From: Thalassospira sp. HJ
Lineage (GTDB): Bacteria > Pseudomonadota > Alphaproteobacteria > Rhodospirillales > Thalassospiraceae
Direction: 5' to 3'
Length of the DNA stretch: 64,000 nucleotides
Assembly: GCF_000948415.1 (NCBI RefSeq)
Contig: NZ_JYII01000012.1
Coordinates: 124,001-188,000 of the forward strand
A program made the translations under genes and the position numbers. The notes beneath the pieces are model-generated. The model made no database searches, had not been told where the DNA came from, and saw only the letters and a list, made by a program, of their open reading frames with translations. How positions within the stretch are numbered: position 1 is the first letter of the stretch; each line of letters opens with the position of its first letter. Below, one piece after another: positions 1 through 8,740 of this stretch.

Positions 1-1491
1 ACCTTTTTCAATGGCCCGGAAAGCTTCACACCCGATGACGCCTATCACCTCGGTCTGGCGCCGGGCATGGATAATGTCTGGGTGGCGGCCGGGTTCAATT
101 CCATTGGTATCCAGTCGGCGGGTGGGGCTGGCATGGCGCTGGCGCAATGGATGGAAGACGGTGAAAAGCCGTTTGACCTTGGCGATGTCGATATTGCCCG
201 CATGCAGCCATTTCAGGGCAACAAGACCTATCTGACGGAACGTGTGTCAGAAACGCTGGGTTTGCTCTATGCCGATCACTATCCATTCCGGCAAAAGGCA
301 ACGTCACGAGGCATTCGTCGCTCGCCCCTGCATGAACATCTGGCGAAGAATGGAGCCGTATTTGGGGAGTTCGCCGGCTGGGAGCGCGCCAACTGGTTCG
401 CCAACCCGGGGCAAAAGCCGGAATATGAATATAGTTGGAAACGCCCCAACTGGTTTGACAATGCCAAGGCAGAGCACCTGGCGATCCGAACCGGCGTTGG
501 CCTCTATGACATGTCGTCCTTTGGCAAAATCCGTGTCGAAGGCCCGGATGCAACGGCCTTCCTTAACCACATCTGCGGTGGAGAAATGGACGTTCCGGTG
601 GGCAAGATCGTCTATACCCAGTTCCTGAATGCGCGGGGCGGGATTGAGGCCGATGTGACCATCACCCGCCTGTCGGAGCTGGTGTATCTTGTTGTCACAC
701 CGGCGGCAACGCGGCTGGCAGATGAAACGTGGATGCGCCGCCATATTAGCGATCATATGGTCGTCATCACCGATGTCACGGCAGGCGAAGCAGTGCTTGC
801 CGTTATGGGGCCGAAATCACGTGATCTGTTATCCGCAGTATCCCCCAACGATTTCTCAAACGCCGCCAGCCCGTTTGGCACGGCACAAGAAATCGAAATC
901 GGCATGGGGATCGCGCGCGCCCATCGGGTTTCCTATGTCGGCGAACTGGGCTGGGAGATTTATGTCAGTGCCGACATGGCAGCCCATGTTTTCGAAACGC
1001 TGCTGGCAGCGGGTGAAGGTCATGGCCTGAAGCTCTGTGGTCTGCACATGATGGATGGTTGCCGGATCGAAAAGGGCTTCCGTCACTTTGGCCATGACAT
1101 CACCTGTGAGGATCATGTGCTTGAGGCCGGACTTGGCTTCTCGGTTAAAACCGACAAGCCCGATTTCATCGGCCGGGATGCTGTTTTGGCCAAACGCGAA
1201 AGTGGCCTGAAACGGCGAATGGTGCAGTTCCGACTGAGCGACCCGGAACCGCTTCTGTTCCATAACGAACCGATCCTGCGCGATGGCAAAATCGTCGGTC
1301 ATCTGACATCGGGGGCCTATGGCCATCACCTGGTTGCTGCCGTCGGGATGGGTTATATCGGCTGTGAAGGCGAAACTGCCAACGATATTATGGCGTCAAA
1401 CTATAGCATTGATGTCGCCGGCACAGTGGTCAGTGCCCAAGCATCCTTACGTCCGTTCTACGACCCGTCCGGGGATCGGATGAAGTCGTAG
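1..1491 (+). CDS. Dimethylglycine/sarcosine dehydrogenase-like FAD oxidoreductase (5' truncated)
   Basis: The reading frame is open from base 1, so the gene starts outside the window and only the C-terminal part (about 496 codons) is present. The first residues (FFNGPESFTPDD, then GLAPGMDNVWVAAGFNSIG) are typical of the end of the FAD-binding DAO domain of dimethylglycine dehydrogenase-type enzymes. The rest matches the folate-binding GCV_T and GCV_T_C domains (FLNARGGIEADVTITRL; GELGWEIYV). Such enzymes demethylate N-methylated glycines and pass the one-carbon unit to tetrahydrofolate. The exact substrate (dimethylglycine, sarcosine or a related amine) cannot be told from this portion. Confidence 0.85.
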   Translation, partial: TFFNGPESFTPDDAYHLGLAPGMDNVWVAAGFNSIGIQSAGGAGMALAQWMEDGEKPFDLGDVDIARMQPFQGNKTYLTERVSETLGLLYADHYPFRQKATSRGIRRSPLHEHLAKNGAVFGEFAGWERANWFANPGQKPEYEYSWKRPNWFDNAKAEHLAIRTGVGLYDMSSFGKIRVEGPDATAFLNHICGGEMDVPVGKIVYTQFLNARGGIEADVTITRLSELVYLVVTPAATRLADETWMRRHISDHMVVITDVTAGEAVLAVMGPKSRDLLSAVSPNDFSNAASPFGTAQEIEIGMGIARAHRVSYVGELGWEIYVSADMAAHVFETLLAAGEGHGLKLCGLHMMDGCRIEKGFRHFGHDITCEDHVLEAGLGFSVKTDKPDFIGRDAVLAKRESGLKRRMVQFRLSDPEPLLFHNEPILRDGKIVGHLTSGAYGHHLVAAVGMGYIGCEGETANDIMASNYSIDVAGTVVSAQASLRPFYDPSGDRMKS

Positions 1492-1515
1492 AACGGGGAT
1501 GCCTTCGAAGTGTGT

Positions 1516-1547
1516 AGTGCTCGGCCAGCATGCAGTGGCCGGGCACT
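1516..1547. terminator. Convergent stem-loop, probable bidirectional terminator
   Basis: An 11-bp stem (AGTGCTCGGCC with GGCCGGGCACT, one G-T pair) encloses a 10-nt loop between the end of the FAD oxidoreductase gene and the converging HTH gene, reaching into the last codons of the latter. There is no strong T tract, so it may act as a 3'-end stabiliser as much as a terminator. Confidence 0.5.
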
Positions 1548-1752
1548 AATCCGGTTGAAACTCCAAAAGATCGCCTGGTTGACATTCGAGTTCCTTGCAT
1601 ATGGCCGACAGCGTTTCAAACCGCACACCACGCACCTTGCCTGACTTCAACAGTGACAGGTTTTGTTCGCTGATGCCGATCCGGGCAGCGAGATCCTTGG
1701 ACTTCATCTTGCGGGTGGCCAGCATGACATCCAGTCGAACAATAATACCCAT
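1546..1752 (-). CDS. Small XRE/YozG-type HTH regulator
   Basis: This 68-residue protein is little more than one Cro/CI helix-turn-helix (KSKDLAARIGISEQNLSLLKSGKVRGVRFETLSAICKELECQPGDLLEF). It belongs to the YozG-like group that usually accompanies a DUF2975 membrane protein, and that arrangement is seen here: its ATG overlaps the upstream stop codon (TGATG on the minus strand), so the two are translationally coupled. It probably represses its own operon. No target beyond that is visible. Confidence 0.85.
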   Translation of the reverse strand: MGIIVRLDVMLATRKMKSKDLAARIGISEQNLSLLKSGKVRGVRFETLSAICKELECQPGDLLEFQPD

Positions 1753-2306
1753 CAGACGAAGCTCCGGTTTTCGTCATCAATCCGTGCGGCTTCGCCCAGC
1801 ACCCAGGCAATGACAATGATCAGCCCGCCGAGAAACAGCGTGCTGGCTTCGGCATTGCTGAGCCCAATCGACAGAACCCGTTCTCCTGCCGGGCGATGGA
1901 AGGTCGCAAGAACCGAAGTTGCAGCCCCCGTCAGCGGCTTGATCAGGGTTTGTGCCATAAGGGCAATGCCAAACACCTTGAGGTGACGGATCGGTTTTGT
2001 TTGGAAAATGGCGTTATGTGCAAAGGCGCCAAACATCTTGCGCAAGCGATATAGGCCATAGGCCAAAACCAGCGACGGGATCATCATCACTGCCATGGTG
2101 ACGTATTTCTGCCAACCGGACAGGGCATGAAGATCCGCCAGGCTGACGGTCATCTGGCTGGTGCCGGCTTCAACCCAGCCCGGCGCATACCAGACGAGTG
2201 GCACGACGAGGAACTGAAAAATGATCGCGATGGCGCAGACCCAATAAAGAACGGTGCTGATAACGCGCACATTCTTGAGTGTATCAGTGGTTTCTACGGA
2301 TGACAT
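1752..2306 (-). CDS. DUF2975 family membrane protein
   Basis: A 184-residue protein with four predicted membrane segments (about residues 18-40, 65-85, 105-125 and 150-170). The composition and its coupling to a YozG-like HTH gene match the DUF2975 family, whose function is not established. It overlaps the HTH gene by one base. The promoter must lie in the AT-rich region shared with the divergent ArsR gene. Confidence 0.75.
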   Translation of the reverse strand: MSSVETTDTLKNVRVISTVLYWVCAIAIIFQFLVVPLVWYAPGWVEAGTSQMTVSLADLHALSGWQKYVTMAVMMIPSLVLAYGLYRLRKMFGAFAHNAIFQTKPIRHLKVFGIALMAQTLIKPLTGAATSVLATFHRPAGERVLSIGLSNAEASTLFLGGLIIVIAWVLGEAARIDDENRSFV

Positions 2307-2349
2307 GTATGGGGCTCCTGAGTGATTTTACTTCGAATCGTTTGATTTA

Positions 2350-2368
2350 ATTAATGTAAAACATTAAT
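2350..2368. promoter_or_regulatory. Perfect inverted repeat in divergent promoter region
   Basis: ATTAATG and CATTAAT are separated by five bases (7-5-7, perfect) in the AT-rich gap between the DUF2975/HTH pair and the arsR-type gene. It could be an operator for either regulator. The site is real in sequence; its protein partner is inferred only from position. Confidence 0.4.
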
Positions 2369-2427
2369 AAATTATCGAAATGAGTCAATGTAATTTATTC
2401 TCGATGCGATATCAGGAGGCTTGAACC

Positions 2428-2478
2428 GTGCTAATTTTCACGTGTCTCTTGCCTTGGGACGGAAGGCGTGGAAAATAA
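2428..2478 (+). other. Possible 16-codon leader peptide upstream of the ArsR gene
   Basis: A strong Shine-Dalgarno (AGGAGG, 2414-2419) is too close to the TTG at 2421 but is eight bases before a GTG at 2428. That GTG opens a 16-codon frame ending in TAA at 2476-2478, five bases before the ATG at 2484 that best starts the ArsR protein, which otherwise has no good ribosome binding site. This would make the regulator's translation depend on the leader. The alternative is that AGGAGG serves the TTG at 2421 and a longer ArsR protein. Confidence 0.3.
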
Positions 2479-2483
2479 TCCAC

Positions 2484-2918
2484 ATGTCAGAGAGCAAAAC
2501 AAAATCCCAGGCGCCCGTTAACGAGGCCGATGCAGAAGGGGGGCAGGAGTGTGATACCGCTGCCCGTCTTGGTCTTAGCACCAAACAGGGTGAAGCCGTT
2601 ACCCGCGATGCATCACGCGCAACCGGACAGGTGCTTTCGCTGCCTGATATCGAGGCGGCGGCAAAGATTTTTGCGCTGTTGGGGGATGCCGGGCGTTTGC
2701 AGCTTGTTCTGCGCTGCATGGAAAAACCGCAAACGGTATCGGAACTGGCAGAAGCAACCAATATGTCGCAATCGCTTTGCAGCCATCATCTGCGCCATCT
2801 ACGCGATCAGCGTATTCTGGCCTCTGAAAGGCGCGGACGGCATATCCTTTATCGGATCGACGATGATCATATCTCGCGCGTGGTGCGCGATACCTTTGCG
2901 CATGTGACGCATGAATGA
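2484..2918 (+). CDS. ArsR/SmtB-family metal sensor, zinc type
   Basis: A winged-helix repressor of 144 residues from the chosen ATG (165 from a TTG at 2421). The HTH is TVSELAEATNMSQSLCSHHLRHLRDQRIL. The last helix reads YRIDDDHISRVVRDTFAHVTHE and keeps the four ligands of the alpha-5 zinc/cobalt site known from S. aureus CzrA (D-x-H and H-x-x-H; here D127, H129, H140, H143). This predicts a zinc- or cobalt-responsive repressor, and zntA lies 1.2 kb downstream on the same strand. The N-terminal 50 residues are polar and look disordered. Confidence 0.85.
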   Translation: MSESKTKSQAPVNEADAEGGQECDTAARLGLSTKQGEAVTRDASRATGQVLSLPDIEAAAKIFALLGDAGRLQLVLRCMEKPQTVSELAEATNMSQSLCSHHLRHLRDQRILASERRGRHILYRIDDDHISRVVRDTFAHVTHE

Positions 2919-2980
2919 TTAAAGACGCGATATCTCCGCCCTGTGCTACTGCAACTTAAAAACAAGGACGTTTGAAAATC

Positions 2981-3991
2981 ATGAGCCAGAACCAATTGAC
3001 GTCGCCTGTCTTTGTTGGTGGCACCGGTAGAAGCGGTACCTCGCTTATGGGGGACTTGATTGGATCTCATCCTGCATTTCATCTGCCGGGACATGAAAAC
3101 AAACTTATTGTCGAGCGTGCCGGTTTGCGCGACCTCATACGTGATCTGTCAGGTATTCACGACATAATGCGGAGCCATTTCGCAATCCTGCATTTTTATG
3201 TGCGAGCGCAGAAATTCCGAAATTTCGCTTTTCGTGAACCGGTGTTGAATGATCATGTGCGTAGCCGGATGAATAATTATGGTGCTTCATTCCAAGAAGC
3301 GTTTGAATATGTTCAAAGACAAAACCCTCAGGCAAATGGTTCTATCCACGCACTCGCGCAGGGATTTGGCGTTGCCAATTACGATAAGTGCGTGAACGAT
3401 CTAGTAAAAAAACTAGCTGTGCACATTGATCAGAACGGGATTGTAAGCGCGGATGGATTACTTAAGCCTTTCTTCGTTACGCGCCAGTTTGACCGCGAAG
3501 AATTGCTCGATATTGCGCGAGGCTTTCTGTGCGACCTTTATGGAGGGAAATCGCAACTCCGCTGGGTGGACGACACGCCTTTGAACGCAATTGCTGTTGA
3601 TTTCCTTGCAGAGCTGTTCCCCGACATGCGGTTTGTGAACATGATCCGATCACCGGCGGATACGATCAGTTCTTATGTCAAACAGGTCTGGTTCCCGTCC
3701 GATGTCAAATTGGCAGAGCAATATATCTGCTCGAACTTGCTGGCGGCTGAAAAGCTGATGGCAGGTTTACCAGAGCATTTGACCCTGACGGTCCGTATGG
3801 AGGATCTTGTCGAGCAACCAGATAAAACCCTTGTAAAGCTTGCCGAATTTCTAAATGTTCCCAATGAATTCAACCAGCAGCTCGTTAAAAGTGATGCCGC
3901 GCATATTGGGCGTTCAGAAAGTGATCCTGAAATCCAGGATGCGCTGACAGAGGATCTGAAGGCGTGGATGGGGCGTCACGACTATACCTGA
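2981..3991 (+). CDS. Sulfotransferase family protein
   Basis: A 336-residue protein with the PAPS-binding features of the sulfotransferase fold: an N-terminal 5'-phosphosulfate loop (FVGGTGRSGTSLMGDLIGSHP) and a 3'-phosphate region (MRFVNMIRSPADTISSYVKQ). The acceptor substrate cannot be predicted. ATG at 2981 is chosen because GGAC lies upstream at good spacing; a TTG at 2972 is less likely. It sits between the ArsR sensor and zntA, an unusual neighbour for a metal efflux pair, and is richer in A/T than the genes around it, which suggests a late insertion. Confidence 0.8.
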   Translation: MSQNQLTSPVFVGGTGRSGTSLMGDLIGSHPAFHLPGHENKLIVERAGLRDLIRDLSGIHDIMRSHFAILHFYVRAQKFRNFAFREPVLNDHVRSRMNNYGASFQEAFEYVQRQNPQANGSIHALAQGFGVANYDKCVNDLVKKLAVHIDQNGIVSADGLLKPFFVTRQFDREELLDIARGFLCDLYGGKSQLRWVDDTPLNAIAVDFLAELFPDMRFVNMIRSPADTISSYVKQVWFPSDVKLAEQYICSNLLAAEKLMAGLPEHLTLTVRMEDLVEQPDKTLVKLAEFLNVPNEFNQQLVKSDAAHIGRSESDPEIQDALTEDLKAWMGRHDYT

Positions 3992-4019
3992 AAACCTCAT
4001 CGGGTGCTGAATATGCAAC

Positions 4020-4051
4020 AAGGACATTCAAATAGTTTTTTGAATGTCCTT
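4020..4051. repeat. Perfect 13-bp inverted repeat between sulfotransferase gene and zntA
   Basis: AAGGACATTCAAA and TTTGAATGTCCTT enclose six bases (TAGTTT). No T tract follows the stem, so it is not a standard intrinsic terminator. It may be a 3' stabilising hairpin or an operator for zntA, whose ATG is 70 bp downstream. Confidence 0.6.
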
Positions 4052-4121
4052 GACAGTCGTTCGTCTGCAAAATACGTTTGCCTTAACACATGAATGAAAA
4101 TTTGATTGTTTGAGGTGATGG

Positions 4122-6527
4122 ATGTCTTTCATCGCGAAATGGACGGACCTGCCGACTGTCGGTTCCTGTGCGCATTGCCGGGAAACCGTCATTACTGCGC
4201 TGACGCAGGCGATGCCACATCAAAGCTTTTCCGATGACGGGCAGGGGATCTTGATCCCGACCCAGTTGGGCGATGACGACAACGCCACCTTCGAGAAAAT
4301 CCTCAAGGATCATGAAAACGGTATCGTTCATTACCAGTGGCATGTTTCGGGCATGGATTGCGGGTCCTGTGTGGCCAAGATCGAAACCGCGCTGAGCCGG
4401 ATGGATGGCGTATCCTGTGTTGACGTTTCGATGATGCGTGAGAGCGTGACACTTGGCTTTACCACCGACCAGGCAGCGCAAAGCCAATCAGTTGCGCCGA
4501 CCTTGGGTAAACTTGGTTATCCTGCTGAGCAGACAGGTGCAAACATCGGCAAAGGTTCCACAAAATCATCCTGCGGCACCTCCTGCTGTGGTGGGGAAGC
4601 GGTCAGCGATGGCGGCGAAACGGATGCCGCATCATCGCCCCAGAGCCTGCTGCGCCGTCTGGCGCCGTGGTCTGCCGATAATGACGAAATCGCCTTTGCG
4701 GCCATCTGCCTTGCGTTGGGTGGGGTGATTGGTGCGATCTTTCCGGCAATCGTGCCGTATGCCATGTCGGTGGCGTCCCTGTTGGCGGCACTGCCCGTAA
4801 TGAAAAAGGCGCTTCGTCTGGCGCAAAGCGGGGCGATTTTCTCGATCGAGCTTCTGATGTCGGTCGCCGTCGTCGGTGCTGTGGCGATTGGCGAAAGCCT
4901 TGAGGCCGGGATGGTCGTGCTGCTGTTTGCCATTGGCGAGCGGCTTGAAGGTGTTGCGGCAGGTCGGGCGCGAAGCGGGGTCAAAGCGTTGATGAAGCTT
5001 GCCCCGGAAACTGCCCGTCTGGTTGCGGGCAGCGGGTTTGAGACGGTCTCGCCCAATCAGCTTGCCATCGGCGATGTCATTGAAGTCCGCCCTGGTGAGC
5101 GTGTGCCATCCGATGGTGTGATTGAGACAGGTGCGGCCGAGATCGATAACAGCCATCTGACGGGTGAGTCCGTTCCGGTCTATAGCGATGCTGGCGCCGA
5201 AGTCTTTGCCGGTGCGATCGTGACGGACAGTCCGGTAAGGATTTCCGTCACCAGGGCTGCCGGGCATACCATGCTGGACCGCGTGATTGAACTGGTTGAG
5301 CAAAGCGAAAAGCACAAGGCTCCTGTCGAACGTTTCGTTGCCAAGTTCGCGCGTATCTATACCCCGATCATCATGGGACTCGCACTTGCAACGGTCGTGA
5401 TCCCGCCTCTGCTGTTCGGGCAGGGTTGGGAAGAATGGATCTATCGTGGTCTGGCGCTTCTTCTGATCGGGTGCCCCTGTGCACTGGTGATTTCAACGCC
5501 GGCTGCGGTGACCTCTGCCTTGGCACGGGCGACAAAAATCGGCCTTCTGGTCAAAGGTGGTGCTGGCTTGGAGCTGATTGGGGCTGTGCGCACCATGGCG
5601 TTCGACAAGACCGGGACCTTGACCGAAGGCAAGCCGAAGCTAAGTGCGATCAAGACAGCAGAGGGCTATGGCGAGAACGGTGTTTTGACCATCGCCGCAG
5701 CCCTTGAGGCTGTCACATCCCACCCCTTGGCCCGTGCGGTGGTCGCGGCAGCAGAAGACCGTAATCTTGATCTGCCCGTGGTCGAGCAGGCCAGAATCAT
5801 CGCGGGGGCCGGTGTCGAAGGCCGGATTGACGGTGCTTTGTATCAGGTCGGGGCAGCCAAGCGTCTGAGCGGCGTGCCCGATGGTGAAATGGGTGATTGG
5901 CTGAGCGCGCAGGAAGAAGGCGGCAGTACGGCTGTAGTCATTCTGAAAGACGGGCAGGTGATCGGTGCACTTGCGTTGCGTGACGTGGCGCGCAGTGACG
6001 CAAAACAGGCTTTGGCGGCGCTCAACAAACTCAACATCACGCCGGTAATGCTGACCGGTGATGCTGATCGGGTCGCCAAACGCATGGCGGCAGAGCTTGG
6101 CATGGAATACCGCGCGGAACTGATGCCCGAAGACAAGCTGAACGCATTGGCGGCCCTTCGCGATGACCCGAAGCGATCCGAGCCGGTGGCGATGGTTGGT
6201 GATGGCATCAATGATGCCCCGGCACTGAAGGCGGCTGATGTTGGCATCGCGATTGGTGGCGGCACCGACATCGCGCTTGAGGCCGCTGACGCAGTCGCGG
6301 TCAAGGCCCGGCTGGGTGATGTCGTCAATCTGGTAAAGCTGTCACGCAGCGCAAGGCGGGGAATCCGGGAAAATATCGCCATTGCGCTTGGCCTGAAGGC
6401 AGTCTTCCTGGTGACATCCATCACCGGTCTGACCGGATTGTGGTTGGCTGTTTTGGCCGATACCGGTGCGACGGTGCTTGTGACGATCAACTCGCTCAGG
6501 CTCCTGATCGCCCTCCGCAAGCTGTAA
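4122..6527 (+). CDS. zntA: Zn/Cd/Pb-translocating P-type ATPase
   Basis: An 801-residue P1B-type ATPase. A GMDCGSC metal-binding domain has C80 and C83; a shorter, degenerate first domain has GSCAHC at C16/C19. A Cys cluster (C151, C155, C156) follows before the membrane part. The TGES actuator loop is at 348-351, the membrane CPC motif at 451-453 (zinc/cadmium/lead type) and the phosphorylated Asp at 495 in DKTGTLTEGKP, with HPLARAVV and GDGINDAPALKAADVG further on. It exports Zn2+, Cd2+ and Pb2+ across the inner membrane. GAGG precedes the ATG. The upstream ArsR protein is its likely regulator. Confidence 0.95.
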   Translation: MSFIAKWTDLPTVGSCAHCRETVITALTQAMPHQSFSDDGQGILIPTQLGDDDNATFEKILKDHENGIVHYQWHVSGMDCGSCVAKIETALSRMDGVSCVDVSMMRESVTLGFTTDQAAQSQSVAPTLGKLGYPAEQTGANIGKGSTKSSCGTSCCGGEAVSDGGETDAASSPQSLLRRLAPWSADNDEIAFAAICLALGGVIGAIFPAIVPYAMSVASLLAALPVMKKALRLAQSGAIFSIELLMSVAVVGAVAIGESLEAGMVVLLFAIGERLEGVAAGRARSGVKALMKLAPETARLVAGSGFETVSPNQLAIGDVIEVRPGERVPSDGVIETGAAEIDNSHLTGESVPVYSDAGAEVFAGAIVTDSPVRISVTRAAGHTMLDRVIELVEQSEKHKAPVERFVAKFARIYTPIIMGLALATVVIPPLLFGQGWEEWIYRGLALLLIGCPCALVISTPAAVTSALARATKIGLLVKGGAGLELIGAVRTMAFDKTGTLTEGKPKLSAIKTAEGYGENGVLTIAAALEAVTSHPLARAVVAAAEDRNLDLPVVEQARIIAGAGVEGRIDGALYQVGAAKRLSGVPDGEMGDWLSAQEEGGSTAVVILKDGQVIGALALRDVARSDAKQALAALNKLNITPVMLTGDADRVAKRMAAELGMEYRAELMPEDKLNALAALRDDPKRSEPVAMVGDGINDAPALKAADVGIAIGGGTDIALEAADAVAVKARLGDVVNLVKLSRSARRGIRENIAIALGLKAVFLVTSITGLTGLWLAVLADTGATVLVTINSLRLLIALRKL

Positions 6528-6530
6528 TGA

Positions 6531-6569
6531 AAAAAGCCAAGTCCGGTGAAACGCCAGACTTGGCTTTTG
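6531..6569. terminator. Bidirectional intrinsic terminator
   Basis: AAAAGCCAAGTC pairs with GACTTGGCTTTT across a short loop, with A tract and T tract on both sides. It serves zntA and the converging sugar kinase gene. Confidence 0.85.
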
Positions 6570-6589
6570 AATTGGCTATGAAGTGCCGG

Positions 6590-7504
6590 TTAATACACAT
6601 CCATGGTATCTGCCGGGATAATCGCGCCACGATGTGTGATGACCTTCGCGGCCAGTTTATGGCCGGACAAGGTGGCCGCAGTCCCGTCCGCGCCTTTGAT
6701 CAGGGCAGCCAAAAAGCCGGCATTAAAGCTGTCACCCGCGGCAGTGGTGTCGACGGCCGTGACGGGACTGGGGATCGCGATATGCGCGACGTCGCCGTGA
6801 TCATAAATCAAACATCCCTCAGCACCCTGTTTTACAACAATCATTGACGGACCAAGCTTGGCGATTCGGTCAATTGTTACCTGTGCTGTCGCATCCCCCC
6901 ACAAAAGCGCTTCGTCTTCAAAGGTGGGGAGAACGAGGTCGGACAAGGCCGTGATGCGGGCATAAATCTCGCGCGCCTGATCATGCTTCCCTTCCCAAAG
7001 TTTTGGGCGGAAATTTCCGTCAAAGGCGATCCGGCCGCCTTTTGCCTTGCAGGCTTCCAGCGTTTGCAGCAACAACGCGATGTCCTGTTCCAGGATATGT
7101 AAGCTGATGCCTGAAAGGTAAAGCCAGGGCGCATCTTCAAGTGCTTGCAGATAGGTGGGCGGGGCCAGCGACAGTGTCTGACGTGCAGCCGACTGGTTGC
7201 GCCAGTAATGGAAAAAGCGTTCGCCATCCGCGCGATTGGTGATGGAATACAACCCGGTATTGGCGTTCTCTGTGCTGATCAGGAACGCGTCGCTGACCTG
7301 ATTGTTGAGGAGCACAGCGCGGATCATATCACCAAACGGATCGGTCCCGACGGCAGACGCAAATGCGCTTTTGATCCCAAGCCGGCCAAGATAGACCGCA
7401 GTATTGAACGTATCCCCACCGACCTTCACGCTCGAATCACCTGTCGGGCTGAATGAAATTTCACCCATGGCTTCGCCAATGCAAATGACATCAACAGACA
7501 TCAT
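6590..7504 (-). CDS. PfkB-family sugar kinase, 2-keto-3-deoxygluconate kinase-like
   Basis: A 304-residue PfkB/ribokinase-family protein with the substrate-binding start (GGDTFNTAVYLGRLG), a FHYWRNQSAAR segment characteristic of KDG kinases, and the catalytic signature DTTAAGDSFNAGFLA near residue 250. KdgK phosphorylates 2-keto-3-deoxygluconate to KDPG, the substrate of the Eda encoded later in this window. Two adjacent ATG codons are possible; the second (7501) has the better spacing to GGGAG. It is followed by, and probably co-transcribed after, the D-amino-acid enzyme gene at 7523, which suggests another sugar acid could also be the substrate. Confidence 0.75.
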   Translation of the reverse strand: MMSVDVICIGEAMGEISFSPTGDSSVKVGGDTFNTAVYLGRLGIKSAFASAVGTDPFGDMIRAVLLNNQVSDAFLISTENANTGLYSITNRADGERFFHYWRNQSAARQTLSLAPPTYLQALEDAPWLYLSGISLHILEQDIALLLQTLEACKAKGGRIAFDGNFRPKLWEGKHDQAREIYARITALSDLVLPTFEDEALLWGDATAQVTIDRIAKLGPSMIVVKQGAEGCLIYDHGDVAHIAIPSPVTAVDTTAAGDSFNAGFLAALIKGADGTAATLSGHKLAAKVITHRGAIIPADTMDVY

Positions 7505-7522
7505 AAAACTCCCTTGGGTGAA

Positions 7523-8569
7523 TTAGCGCAGCATGCCGCGTGCAGCGACAGGCATTTCTGTCATTTCGCCGTTTTCATCCTGGACCCAGATGGTCGGAAA
7601 CAGATTGGAAACGACGCAGATGTGGTTCGGGATGATCGATATGATGTCACCGACGGCCGGATCCCAATTGCTGTCACCAAGCTCGATGATGCCGTGTTCT
7701 TCGGAAAGACCGACAATCGAGGCATCAGGTGCCTCGCGCACCATGCCAAAGCCCTCAAGTCCCAAAAGGTCTGAGCTGAGTGCCTTTGAGCCAGCATCAA
7801 TGATGGCACGTGTTTTGGTCGGGCGCGAAACGACAGTTGCCTTAACGACGGCAGCACAGTCTTCAACGCCACAGGCACCGCGCGCAATCAGGGAGCGGTC
7901 GTTATAGATGTAGGTTCCCGCACGATGCTCGGTCGCGTGTTTAAAGGCCGCAAGTGTGTCCATGTTCGGCGTGCCGCCGGTTGATACGACCGGGCAGGCG
8001 ATACCCGCAGCCTGGATCAGCTTCTTGGCGTCAGCCAGCCATTTGTCGACATTTTCAGAATGATCCATCGGCGGATAGGTCATCAATCCGCCAAACTTTA
8101 AGCCCGGCAGCCCGTTAATCTGTGATGCCAGTTCGCAAGCGGCAATCGGGCTTTGGACGCCACATCGGCCAGCACCTGTGTCGCATTCGACCAGAACCGT
8201 CAGATCAATCCCTGCATTGGCAAAGTGCGCAGACAGGCCTTCAGCCACCGTCGAATTATCGCAGGTCACCGAAAGTTTGCATTTCTTCGCGAGCGCCACC
8301 AGACGATCTAGCTTGGCGTCACCGATCACATTGTAGGTCAGCAATATGTCCTGGAGTCCGCCCTCAGCCATCACTTCGGCCTCACCGATCTTCTGGCAGG
8401 TGATGCCGATGGCACCAGCAGCGATTTGCCGTTTGGCGAAAAACGGCAGTTTGTGCGTCTTGATATGCGGGCGTGTCTGCAGGCCTGCCGCGTCGGCAAG
8501 CTTCTGGAAACGCGCAATGTTTTCATCAACGACGGGGAGATCGATCACAAGGCAGGGAGTATCAAACAT
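7523..8569 (-). CDS. Fold-type III PLP enzyme: D-threonine aldolase / D-serine dehydratase-like
   Basis: A 348-residue alanine-racemase-fold enzyme. The PLP lysine is K37 in RPHIKTHKLP. The C-terminal metal site reads H316-x-C318 (PNHICVV); the family knowledge is that D-serine dehydratases use His/Cys zinc ligands and D-threonine aldolases His/Asp, so this points to the dehydratase-like branch. The start at 8569 is chosen because AGGA lies six bases upstream; a frame extension to 8629 adds a poor sequence. Divergent from RidA, which removes the enamine/imine products of such enzymes. Confidence 0.75.
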   Translation of the reverse strand: MFDTPCLVIDLPVVDENIARFQKLADAAGLQTRPHIKTHKLPFFAKRQIAAGAIGITCQKIGEAEVMAEGGLQDILLTYNVIGDAKLDRLVALAKKCKLSVTCDNSTVAEGLSAHFANAGIDLTVLVECDTGAGRCGVQSPIAACELASQINGLPGLKFGGLMTYPPMDHSENVDKWLADAKKLIQAAGIACPVVSTGGTPNMDTLAAFKHATEHRAGTYIYNDRSLIARGACGVEDCAAVVKATVVSRPTKTRAIIDAGSKALSSDLLGLEGFGMVREAPDASIVGLSEEHGIIELGDSNWDPAVGDIISIIPNHICVVSNLFPTIWVQDENGEMTEMPVAARGMLR

Positions 8570-8661
8570 GCTGGTTCCTGGTGAGTTTGAGGTTGGCGCT
8601 CTCAGCTTTTTGCAAAACGAAATTGACATATCTTGAACGCCGCTGCTAGGGTGAATCCGAA

Positions 8662-8690
8662 ATAACGGAATTTATTACGTTATAACGGAA
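8662..8690. promoter_or_regulatory. Candidate operator: palindrome plus direct repeat
   Basis: ATAACGGAA occurs twice, 20 bp apart (8662-8670, 8682-8690), and the second copy overlaps a perfect palindrome CGTTATAACG (8678-8687). It lies between the divergent D-amino-acid enzyme gene and the decayed ABC operon. The IclR protein encoded at 9500 is the obvious candidate partner, by position only. Confidence 0.45.
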
Positions 8691-8740
8691 AATAAGGAAC
8701 GGTTCAAGAATGTGTGGCTTATTTGAAACTGGAGACAGAA

